Shown one piece after another: positions 7,546 through 13,938 of a stretch of DNA of 15,937 bases. How positions within the stretch are numbered: the stretch's first letter is position 1; every line of letters begins with the position of its first letter. The stretch is taken from assembly GCA_044353165.1 (NCBI GenBank), contig JBILCM010000052.1:1-15937 (forward strand), in the 5' to 3' direction. The notes below the pieces were generated by a model that worked only from the letters and a program-made list of their open reading frames with translations, searched no databases and was not told the DNA's origin. The translations under genes were made by a program, and so were the position numbers. Source of the stretch: JBILCM01 sp044353165 (GTDB taxonomy: Bacteria > Bacillota > Bacilli > Paenibacillales > YIM-B00363).

Positions 7546-8262
7546 TTACTCATGCTCCACTCCGTTGAATCGATCCAGAATCATGGGCAACAGCCAATCG
7601 CTGGCTGCGCGAAGCATCGTATGCTGATCAAGTCCGATCGTATGAATGGCATCGGTCGCAAACCATGAGTGATCACTGCTGATGCGCGGTTGACTCCCCC
7701 ATGCCGTGGACGAGGAGATGGGAATCCAGATGACCGTCAGAAGTGTTGCGATGAGCGTCGCCGCAACAGTTCCCACGATCCAGCCGCCGAAACGGTTCGC
7801 TTGTTTGATGCCTGGAATTTGCAGCAACGTCAGATCCAGCAGTCGAAAACCAAATTTGAGCAAGTATATCACAAGAAAAAACATCAGAATATAGGTCATC
7901 CATAGAAGGATGTAATTCGCACCGACCATCGCGATACCCGTCTGGGGATCCAGCAACTGCTGTAACGTGCTAATTTTTTCAGAATCTACGATGGTCCTCA
8001 TCACAGATTGTTCTGTGACGCTCTGAAATTCAGCATTCCAGCGCTCCAACCTTGTTGTCTTCGCGATCCATTCGCTTATCGTTTCATTCAAATCGGTATG
8101 TTCTGCGATAAATACTGCGACATTGGGCACCTGCCATCTTGTCAAGAGCGCAGCGCCGATGAACACGATGAAACGCGATAGCACGCGAACCAGTCCCCAC
8201 CGAGCCCCGAACACACCGCCCGTAATCACAACAATCATAAGCAATAAGTCAAAGAGATGAAT
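7546..8262 (-). CDS. CvpA-family membrane protein, probable ATT start
   Basis: Integral membrane protein of the CvpA family (named for E. coli CvpA, needed for colicin V production; biochemical role poorly known). It would be 238 aa with four hydrophobic segments. The first carries the family pattern of an early Asp followed by leucines and then GxxxG-Arg-like residues (HLFDLLLMIVVITGGVFGAR). The start is unusual. A strong AAGGAGGAGGG site (8269-8279) has no in-frame ATG, GTG or TTG at proper distance. The in-frame codon six bases away is ATT (8260-8262), and starting there restores the conserved Asp. In-frame TTG (8244) and ATG (8238) exist but lose that Asp and have no ribosome site of their own. 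The gene lies 32 bases after the DHFR-like gene, probably one operon. Confidence 0.78.
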   Translation of the reverse strand: MHLFDLLLMIVVITGGVFGARWGLVRVLSRFIVFIGAALLTRWQVPNVAVFIAEHTDLNETISEWIAKTTRLERWNAEFQSVTEQSVMRTIVDSEKISTLQQLLDPQTGIAMVGANYILLWMTYILMFFLVIYLLKFGFRLLDLTLLQIPGIKQANRFGGWIVGTVAATLIATLLTVIWIPISSSTAWGSQPRISSDHSWFATDAIHTIGLDQHTMLRAASDWLLPMILDRFNGVEHE

Positions 8263-8279
8263 AGCATTCCCTCCTCCTT
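8260..8279 (-). promoter_or_regulatory. Strong ribosome binding site facing an ATT start, with a nested mini-ORF
   Basis: On the - strand AAGGAGGAGGG (8269-8279) is followed by AATGCT and then ATT (8260-8262) in the CvpA frame. An out-of-frame ATG at 8265-8267, five bases after AAGGAGG, opens a ten-codon ORF whose TGA (8235-8237) overlaps the CvpA-frame ATG at 8236-8238 as ATGA. Either an AUU start or a coupled leader peptide is possible. Confidence 0.5.
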
Positions 8280-8294
8280 GCGTTATTTTCCAGC

Positions 8295-8828
8295 TCAGTT
8301 TCTCCGCTCATATATCAAATCAGTCATGCCGTTGTAACTTCGAGTCGAGATGAGTTTCAGCGGTGTTTCTTTATCATGGTTAGCAAACAAACGAACACCG
8401 CGTCCCAAGATCGTCGGGATGACCGTGATCCAATATCGATCAATCAAGTCATAAGCAATCAGTTGATTGACGATGGAAGCGCCCCCGCAAATCCATATAT
8501 CGTTGCCGTCTTTGTTTCTTAATTCTGCCATTAAAGTATCCAATTTTTGATCCGTGAAGACGATATCATCAGATGAGGTTGGTTTGTTATGGGAAATCAC
8601 AATACTCGTCTTGCCCGCGTACACCCATTCTCCTGGAGATAATTCGGTAATGATTTGGTGGTACGTCGCATAACCCATGATCACTGTGTCAACTGTTGGA
8701 TAGAATTCATGATAGCTACCCGGATTTGTTGCATCCGTCCCATCCCCAACAAGCCAACCTACACCGCCAGTGCTATCTGCAATATACCCGTCCAAGCTCA
8801 TTGCAATATATAATACAACTTTTCTCAT
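8295..8828 (-). CDS. Dihydrofolate reductase family protein (RibD C-terminal-like, YyaP/YwjB type)
   Basis: Cytosolic reductase-fold protein of 177 aa. It shows the family blocks LYIAMSLDGYIA at the N-terminus, VDTVIMGYATYHQI in the middle (nucleotide binding), and IWICGGASIVNQLIAYDLIDRYWITVIPTILGRGVRLF near the end, where the GG loop contacts NADPH. These proteins share the fold of DHFR and the riboflavin reductase RibD. Their own substrates are mostly unknown, and no folate or riboflavin gene is nearby. The ATG at 8826-8828 follows a G-rich GGGGGG stretch four bases upstream. It looks like the first gene of a run with the CvpA-like and SDR genes. I found no convincing sigma-A promoter in the 144-base gap upstream. 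Confidence 0.9.
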   Translation of the reverse strand: MRKVVLYIAMSLDGYIADSTGGVGWLVGDGTDATNPGSYHEFYPTVDTVIMGYATYHQIITELSPGEWVYAGKTSIVISHNKPTSSDDIVFTDQKLDTLMAELRNKDGNDIWICGGASIVNQLIAYDLIDRYWITVIPTILGRGVRLFANHDKETPLKLISTRSYNGMTDLIYERRN

Positions 8829-8975
8829 CTGTCCCCCCGCGAAATCGATACAATTGACTATAACACTGTTCTATCACTGCAAGCGATAAAATACAAATTT
8901 GCTGTTTCTTCGAAATATGAGCTTTCGTCCCAAGTTTAGATTCGATAAAATAGGTGTCAGGAGGCGATTTCATTG

Positions 8976-9359
8976 ATGAGAACTTATAGCAAATGGTTTA
9001 TACGCGTTTCGGCCGTCTATGCGTTGGCTGGGGCCATGTTAGGCTCCCACATGGCGGGCTCGAGCGATCTCCACCTCACGGCTACACATGCCCATATTCT
9101 GGTCGTCGGTTGGTTGACCCTGTTCGCTTATGGTGTGTTTTACCGTTTGTTCCCAGAACCGGCTCGTCCGCGTGTGGCAAGGTGGCAAGCTTGGAGCGGG
9201 TTGATCGGCGGAGGCACCATGCCGCTCGGTATGCTTGCTTATACACTCAGCGATAGTGCGCTAGCGATCACTGCATTTATCTCAACGGCATCGATTCTAC
9301 TGCTGGCGATGATCTTGTTTGTATGGATCGTGTTTTTCGATCGGAACATCTTCGCGTAA
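8976..9359 (+). CDS. Small four-helix membrane protein with a THAHI motif
   Basis: Predicted integral membrane protein of 127 aa with four hydrophobic segments (about 7-27, 36-57, 70-90, 97-121) that fill almost the whole chain. Helix 2 carries THAHILVVGWLTLF, with His38 and His40, followed by YRLFPE. Small proteins of this pattern are often annotated as similar to a fragment of haem-copper oxidase subunit I. Haem or metal binding by the two histidines is only a suggestion. AGGAGG (8959-8964) lies 11 bases from the ATG at 8976 and eight bases from an in-frame TTG at 8973, so the start could be one codon earlier. The gene is alone, divergent from the DHFR-like gene and convergent with the sulfatase, and ends at a terminator. 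Confidence 0.72.
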   Translation: MRTYSKWFIRVSAVYALAGAMLGSHMAGSSDLHLTATHAHILVVGWLTLFAYGVFYRLFPEPARPRVARWQAWSGLIGGGTMPLGMLAYTLSDSALAITAFISTASILLLAMILFVWIVFFDRNIFA

Positions 9360-9364
9360 ATCAA

Positions 9365-9404
9365 AAACACCGCAAAGCGAGGGCAACCTCATTTTGCGGT
9401 GTTT
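9365..9404. terminator. Bidirectional terminator between the small membrane protein and the sulfatase
   Basis: AAACACCGCAAA (9365-9376) pairs with TTTGCGGTGTTT (9393-9404). Inside, GAGG/CCTC closes a GCAA loop. On the - strand the hairpin is followed by a run of T (9363-9367 are A on +), a good terminator for the sulfatase. On the + strand the T tract is short, but the site lies only five bases after the stop at 9359. Confidence 0.85.
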
Positions 9405-9428
9405 CCATTGTACGCGATAGAGTTCGAG

Positions 9429-10937
9429 CTACGCCCCGCTGATCCGCGGCATCGGCATCGATTCTTTACCCAACTCAGCCCAGGCAAATTTCAGCAGCAA
9501 TTCACTCTTAAGCGCTGCGCATGCAGGCTCATCCCACAAGTTATTGAGCTCTTGCGGATCCTCTGCCAAATCAAATATTTCACCATACGTCTGATTGTAG
9601 TAGACCGTGATCTTGTATCGCTCATCTACGTATGTTTTCTGATGGATTGTCGTAGGTTCATGGCGGAACTCACACAGAATGTGATCGCGCGCACGCGGCT
9701 TTTCTCCGCACCACACTTGCGATTGATCGACGCCTGTCATCGCATGTGGAATCGGGATGCCGCACAAGGACAGGAACGTCGGCGCCAGATCAACCAGTGA
9801 CTGCATCGCATCGGATACACGGCCTGCAGGCACCTTCCCAGGGTACCGAACAAGGAATGGCAATTTAATCAAATCCTCATACATGAAGCCGCCCTTCGCC
9901 TGAAGGCCATGTTGCCCGAAGAAATGACCGTGATCCGTCGTGAAGACGACGACGGTGTTCTCTCGCAGTCCGAGTTCATCCAACCGATCAAGGATCTTCC
10001 CAATATACTTGTCCATCATACTCACCATGCCGTAATACGTGGCGACCAATTGCTTACGTTGCGACTCCGGAAGCAGATGGGAGCTGTATCCATGGATTCC
10101 ATTCCCCGTCTCCTTCAAGTGAGAGAAATCCGGCTTCGTAAGCTGTGTCATGCCAAAATGCGGCGGATTGCGATCATGCTCTCCCGGCACCAACTCAGGG
10201 ATGGTCAATTGCTGTGAATCATACATCGTATCCCATGGCTCAGGCACCAAATAAGGTGGGTGCGGGTCAAAAAAACTCGACCACAGGAAGAACGGCTCAT
10301 CTGCCGCCTGATATTGTTCCAACAACGCATTCGTCCGCTCTGCAATCCACGTATTATAATGAAACTCCTCAGGAATATCCCACTTGTGCTGCTTCGACCT
10401 GTCCATCGTACCGGTTGGCGACACGAAATAATCGCGCCAATTCAGACAACCTTTCTCCTCCAACCAGATCGCATAATGCTGCCCGACGTGCGCTTCATTC
10501 GTATGGTTTCGGGTCAATTCCACATGATCAAACCCATAAAAATTGTCTTTAAAATCACGCCAAAAATCCAAATCTTGCAAGATCGGATACGATTCCAATG
10601 ATGTATATTCTTCCTTGCTTCTTAACGGTTGAAAATGCGCCTTCCCCACCAATGCCGTGCGATAACCGTGCGCGTTAAAATCTTGTCCCACCACATGCCG
10701 ATCTTCTAGCAACTTCGTGCCCAGCGTCCAAGCGCCATGTTGGCTCGGGTATTGGCCTGTAATGATCGATGAACGGGTCGGTGTACACGTTGGATTCGGA
10801 CAATACGCACGGGTGAACGTCGTCCCTTCCCGCACAAGACGATCCAAGTTCGGTGTGGAAATTTCATCGAAAAATGCACCGATCGTATTCCAATGCTGTT
10901 GATCGCTCGTGATTAACAGAATGTTAGGTCGTTTCAT
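9429..10937 (-). CDS. Sulfatase of the formylglycine type, apparently cytosolic
   Basis: Hydrolyses sulfate esters; 502 aa. The alkaline phosphatase/sulfatase fold is shown by MKRPNILLITSDQQ (Asp12 binds calcium) and by CTPTRSSIITGQYPSQHGAW, where Cys51 of the CxPxR motif would be converted to formylglycine and Arg55 stabilises it. FDPHPPY and FTTDHGHFFGQHG supply further metal and substrate residues. The fourth motif position is Thr, where Ser is usual. There is no signal peptide from the chosen start, so it would act inside the cell on an imported sulfated sugar. The activating enzyme (anSME or FGE) is not in the window. The ATG at 10935-10937 has AAGGAG eight to nine bases upstream. The longer frame to 10997 runs through the AT-rich promoter region and was rejected. 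It is divergent from the AraC-type regulator, which probably controls it. Confidence 0.93.
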   Translation of the reverse strand: MKRPNILLITSDQQHWNTIGAFFDEISTPNLDRLVREGTTFTRAYCPNPTCTPTRSSIITGQYPSQHGAWTLGTKLLEDRHVVGQDFNAHGYRTALVGKAHFQPLRSKEEYTSLESYPILQDLDFWRDFKDNFYGFDHVELTRNHTNEAHVGQHYAIWLEEKGCLNWRDYFVSPTGTMDRSKQHKWDIPEEFHYNTWIAERTNALLEQYQAADEPFFLWSSFFDPHPPYLVPEPWDTMYDSQQLTIPELVPGEHDRNPPHFGMTQLTKPDFSHLKETGNGIHGYSSHLLPESQRKQLVATYYGMVSMMDKYIGKILDRLDELGLRENTVVVFTTDHGHFFGQHGLQAKGGFMYEDLIKLPFLVRYPGKVPAGRVSDAMQSLVDLAPTFLSLCGIPIPHAMTGVDQSQVWCGEKPRARDHILCEFRHEPTTIHQKTYVDERYKITVYYNQTYGEIFDLAEDPQELNNLWDEPACAALKSELLLKFAWAELGKESMPMPRISGA

Positions 10938-11056
10938 AGGCAATCTCCTTATAAAAATGATATATTTAGCATTTATTATATAGATAAATACGATCATTTC
11001 ACATGCAATAATGTTATATTATTTATCATAATGTTATGTCACCAGGAGGATTCCGC
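10938..11056. promoter_or_regulatory. Divergent control region of sulfatase and AraC-type regulator
   Basis: A 119-base AT-rich gap. On the - strand TATAAT (10975-10980) is a perfect -10 box for the sulfatase, but no good -35 box lies 16-18 bases upstream, as is common for activator-dependent promoters. A pair of direct repeats (11008-11037) lies about 40-70 bases upstream of the predicted sulfatase start. For the regulator gene the region has several TATATT/TATTAT-like -10 candidates and TTCACA (10998-11003), but I cannot choose one. Confidence 0.5.
11008..11037 (+). repeat. Direct repeat ATAATGTTAT x2, candidate AraC-type operator
   Basis: ATAATGTTAT occurs at 11008-11017 and again, identical, at 11028-11037: a 20-base period, close to two helical turns. 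AraC-family activators typically bind two direct half-sites on one face of the helix next to the -35 region. The distance to the sulfatase -10 box fits this. Each copy is also nearly palindromic (ATAA-TG-TTAT). Confidence 0.55.
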
Positions 11057-11905
11057 ATGAAAGAATATGGTCATGAATTCGCGGACATTCGCATGCACAC
11101 ACCCACCCCTATGCAGCAGAACGGTGGCGTGGTTTTGTTGCGCTCTGGATACAATGAGGCCAAACCGAACTATCGGGTAGGCCCGAAGATGATCGATTGT
11201 TTCAGCATCCATTTTGTCATAGAAGGTCAGGTTGTATTGGCTGATGCGTTGCGGGAGACGGTGGTCGGTCAAGGGAAGTTGTTCTGTCTTTTCCCGGGGA
11301 CAACCTACTGGTACCGGAGATCAAGTACATCGGCTCTAAAGATGTGTTGGATCGCCTTCACGGGCCCCCAAGCGCCAGCGATCATCACTTGGCTAGGACT
11401 CAGCGAGGGACAACCTTCCATGGTGATGCCTGCAGGACAACGTGTTCATAAAATCATCCGCCAACTGCATGAAAGCCGATCCGATGAGCAGCATCCTTTT
11501 CTTCCACAGCAGTGGTTATATGAACTCTTTGATCTCTTACATGCAGCAAATCCTCATGCAACATTCGTGGAGCGGACGGACTGGTTGGGGCATGCCCTTC
11601 AATTTCTTCATCTGCATTATGCGGAACCGATCCGCGTAGACGCCCTTGCCGAAGAGATCGGCATTCATCGATCGTATTTTTCGACGGTCTTCCGTAATCA
11701 TTGCGGCATGTCGCCCAAACAATATTTGACCCACCTGAGGTTGTCTAAAGCGATGGAATTGTTGCGGGAATCCACACTTGCCATACAAGATATTGCCCAG
11801 TCTGTCGGATACCCTGACTTATTTACGTTCACACGGGCATTCACGTTGGAACATGGCGTATCGCCACGCACCTACCGGCGGCACTATGCACGTCACGATC
11901 ACTAA
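11057..11905 (+). CDS. AraC-family transcriptional regulator
   Basis: Cytosolic DNA-binding regulator of 282 aa. The N-terminal half (about 25-130) looks like the cupin-type sugar-sensing domain of AraC proteins (FSIHFVIEGQVVLAD, GKLFCLFPGTTYWYRR). The C-terminal 95 residues form the double helix-turn-helix domain: RVDALAEEIGIHRSYFSTVFR is the first unit, and IQDIAQSVGYPDLFTFTRAF followed by GVSPRTYRRHY the second, both with the usual family residues. The start is the ATG at 11057-11059 with AGGAGG seven bases upstream. An in-frame ATG at 11036 precedes that site and is rejected. Lying between a divergent sulfatase and a downstream sugar ABC operon, it most likely senses a glycan fragment and activates both. 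Confidence 0.92.
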   Translation: MKEYGHEFADIRMHTPTPMQQNGGVVLLRSGYNEAKPNYRVGPKMIDCFSIHFVIEGQVVLADALRETVVGQGKLFCLFPGTTYWYRRSSTSALKMCWIAFTGPQAPAIITWLGLSEGQPSMVMPAGQRVHKIIRQLHESRSDEQHPFLPQQWLYELFDLLHAANPHATFVERTDWLGHALQFLHLHYAEPIRVDALAEEIGIHRSYFSTVFRNHCGMSPKQYLTHLRLSKAMELLRESTLAIQDIAQSVGYPDLFTFTRAFTLEHGVSPRTYRRHYARHDH

Positions 11906-11975
11906 GGTTAAAATTTTCAACACGGAATGTTGCTTCTCCCGCATCAACAGGAAACAGACCTTTTGTTAACATGAG

Positions 11976-11993
11976 AATGGAAACGGATTCAAT
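11976..11993 (+). promoter_or_regulatory. Catabolite-responsive element (cre) of the ABC transporter operon
   Basis: AATGGAAACGGATTCAAT matches all 18 positions of the Bacillus cre consensus WWTGNAARCGNWWWCAWW. It sits in the 124-base gap before the substrate-binding protein gene. There it overlaps a candidate promoter, TTAACA (11966-11971) and TCAATA (11989-11994) with a 17-base spacer. CcpA with HPr-Ser-P would repress the operon when better sugars are present. The cre match is seen directly; the promoter call is weak. Confidence 0.82.
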
Positions 11994-12029
11994 ATTCGTT
12001 TTATCATTATTCACAGGAGGTCCATTGGC

Positions 12030-13829
12030 ATGAAGAAGAAGTTTATGATCCTTATGAGCATGGTCTTGGCATTCTCCGTTGTTCTCTCCGCTTGCTCCTC
12101 CAGCGAAGAAGCAACAGAAGAAACACCAGCAGTTGCCGAAGATCAAGCAGCACTAGATGCAGCAGAAGCTGAGAAGCAAGCGGCGGACGAAGCGGCAGCC
12201 CAAGCAGCAGCCGATCAGAAAGCCGCAGAGGAAGCGACCGTGAAAGCGGAAGCCGAGAAGAAAGCCGCAGAAGAAGCTGCAGCGAAAGCGGAGCAAGAAC
12301 GATTAGCCGCTGAACAAGCGCTAGCCGATGCAAAATCTACGGAAGAGAAAGCCGCAGCAGAGAAAGCTTTGGCTGATGCACAAGCAGCAGCACAAGCTGC
12401 AACGGCGAAAGCGACGGCAGCACAAGCCGCCGCTGCGAAAGCCGCAGCCGAGCAAGCAGCACAGGCGCAAGCCGCTGCGAAAGCCGCTGCAGCCAAAGTC
12501 GCAGCCGAGCAAGCTGCGAAGACCGCTGCAGCCAAAGTCGCAGCTGATAAAGCGGCAGCGGACAAGGCCGCTGCAGAGAAAGCCGCAGCCGCAATGGCAG
12601 CGCAGCTAGACACGTCGAAGCCTATCACCCTTACCGTATCCACCATCCCGGGTCCAGTAGAACTCAAATTGAAAGACGATGCTGCCGCATTCTCCAAAAA
12701 GTATCCGAATGTATCTTTCAAATTTAACGTCATTGAATCCGGAACCTACGAGAATCAAGGCCCACGCTTGTTCTTGTCCGCAGATAAGCCTGACGTGGCG
12801 TGGTACTGGATGATTACGAAAGCGTATGCTGCGATTGATGCAGGCGCATTCGAGCCGATCGATGACTTGTATGCAAGCGAAGGCTGGGATAAGGCGCTTC
12901 CAGCATCCACCATCCGCTTGTTTACCCACAAAGACGGCAAGAAATATGGCGCCAATGATACCATCGTATGGGCACCAATCCTCTATTACAACAAAGATAT
13001 TCTTGTCAAAGCAGGTGTAAACCCACCTAAAACCATGGAAGAGTTTTATAAGATTGCACCAAGAATTAAGGAAGCGGGTTTCATTCCATTGGTAAGCGGT
13101 GTTGGCTTTGGTAATATTGCTGGACACGTTTATGAAGGAATTCTTGCCAACACCTTATTGCCTGATCAACACAAGAAAATCATTGACTTCACAAAGAAAT
13201 ATGATGATTTCAACTACGAATCACCTGATTTCGTGAACATTTTTAAACAACTCAAACGTATGGGAGAAGAATTATTCCCTCCTGGCGTTGCAGGGATCGT
13301 AGACAATGATGCACGTGGATTGTTCGTCCAAGGAAAAGCCGCATTCTATTCACACGGTTCGTGGGCAGCAGGAAATGCATTGCTGGGTAAAGAATTGCCA
13401 AACAGCTTCAAGCTTGGCACCATGTTGTATCCGCCAACCCGATCGGATTATGACGGCTCGATTGGATTGTTCGCGGGTAACGCACTATGGGTCATCAAAG
13501 GAACAGGCCGTGAAGCATGGGCGAAGAAATTCGTAGCTTACGCGATGTCCAAAGAAAGCCACAAGGCGTTAGCAAAATCACAATACCTCTTCCCATCACG
13601 TACAGATTTGACTGTAGAAGAAATGGCACCACTTGGCCTCGTCCAAATGGGTATTCACCGCTTGATGGTTGAGAAAGGTCCAATTACCCTCTGGCATCAC
13701 TTGGCACCGATCGAATTGAACAACGTGAAGAACGAATCCGTCCAATCGGTTGTTGCTGGCAAGATGACGCCAGAAGCCGCAGCGAAGAAAATGCAAGAAA
13801 CGTTCGAGAAGATTTTGAAACAACAATAA
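12030..13829 (+). CDS. Sugar ABC transporter substrate-binding lipoprotein with a long alanine-rich stalk
   Basis: Extracellular solute-binding protein of family 1 (CUT1-type oligosaccharide importer), 599 aa, well above the usual 420-450. The signal peptide ends in the lipobox LSAC, so Cys22 would be lipidated. Residues 34-197 contain no Gly, Pro, aromatic, His, Cys or Asn. About half are Ala (83 of 157 for 34-190 by my count), the rest mostly Glu, Lys, Gln and Asp. This resembles TolA domain II and should be one long helix or coiled coil. The binding domain starts near residue 196 (KPITLTVSTIPGPVELKLKDD) and runs to the end with normal features (KYPNVSFKF, PDVAWYW, WAPILYYNKDIL, GKAAFYSHGSW). 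The ATG has AGGAGGT eight bases upstream. It leads an operon with two permeases; no ATPase gene is here, so a shared MsmX-like ATPase is expected. Confidence 0.93.
   Translation: MKKKFMILMSMVLAFSVVLSACSSSEEATEETPAVAEDQAALDAAEAEKQAADEAAAQAAADQKAAEEATVKAEAEKKAAEEAAAKAEQERLAAEQALADAKSTEEKAAAEKALADAQAAAQAATAKATAAQAAAAKAAAEQAAQAQAAAKAAAAKVAAEQAAKTAAAKVAADKAAADKAAAEKAAAAMAAQLDTSKPITLTVSTIPGPVELKLKDDAAAFSKKYPNVSFKFNVIESGTYENQGPRLFLSADKPDVAWYWMITKAYAAIDAGAFEPIDDLYASEGWDKALPASTIRLFTHKDGKKYGANDTIVWAPILYYNKDILVKAGVNPPKTMEEFYKIAPRIKEAGFIPLVSGVGFGNIAGHVYEGILANTLLPDQHKKIIDFTKKYDDFNYESPDFVNIFKQLKRMGEELFPPGVAGIVDNDARGLFVQGKAAFYSHGSWAAGNALLGKELPNSFKLGTMLYPPTRSDYDGSIGLFAGNALWVIKGTGREAWAKKFVAYAMSKESHKALAKSQYLFPSRTDLTVEEMAPLGLVQMGIHRLMVEKGPITLWHHLAPIELNNVKNESVQSVVAGKMTPEAAAKKMQETFEKILKQQ
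12484..12544 (+). repeat. 39-base tandem period inside the alanine-rich stalk
   Basis: An identical 22-base segment beginning CCGCTGCAGCC occurs at 12484-12505 and 12523-12544. The spacing is 39 bases, or 13 residues, so the frame is kept. The protein shows AAAKVAA twice. Looser repeats of the same kind occur earlier (ALADAK at residues 97-102, ALADAQ at 113-118). This suggests the stalk grew by in-frame duplication. Confidence 0.8.
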
Positions 13830-13853
13830 ACCAGGCATCCTGACAGTACCCCG

Positions 13854-13897
13854 AAAAACTCTGTCAACCCATCTGAACTATGGCTGACAGAGTTTTT
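13854..13897 (+). terminator. Intra-operon terminator hairpin between binding protein and permeases
   Basis: AAAAACTCTGTCA (13854-13866) pairs perfectly with TGACAGAGTTTTT (13885-13897), a 13-bp stem. An inner CCAT/ATGG pair lies within the loop, and the stem ends in five T. It lies 24 bases after the binding-protein stop and 41 bases before the first permease. It probably terminates part of transcription so that the binding protein is made in excess. It may also shield the 3' end of the upstream message. Confidence 0.85.
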
Positions 13898-13938
13898 CTC
13901 ATCATCACTGCAATTGAGGTTAGGAGGTCGTCGCAAGC

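Noticed and set aside
8884..8952. CGATAAAATA repeated at 8884-8893 and 8943-8952 in the gap upstream of the small membrane protein
   Set aside because: A ten-base AT-rich match twice in one gap is weak. The second copy could serve as a -10 region (TAAAAT), but no -35 box fits.
8934..8958. Possible sigma-B promoter (GTTTAG followed by GGTGTC)
   Set aside because: The -35 half fits, but the -10 half matches only two of six positions of GGGTAT.
10938..10997. Twenty-residue hydrophobic N-terminal extension of the sulfatase that could pass for a signal anchor
   Set aside because: The extension is encoded in the AT-rich promoter region, contains the TATAAT box, and lies before a strong ribosome site next to the ATG at 10937.
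11918..11932. Inverted repeat CAACA-CGGAA-TGTTG after the AraC-type gene
   Set aside because: The stem is only five base pairs and no T run follows, so I do not call it a terminator. The regulator may read through into the ABC operon.
12215..12733. 172-codon Ala/Ser-rich open frame on the - strand opposite the stalk
   Set aside because: The repetitive GC-rich Ala codons read as Ala/Ser/Cys/Leu codons on the other strand. It is low complexity and a shadow of the real gene.
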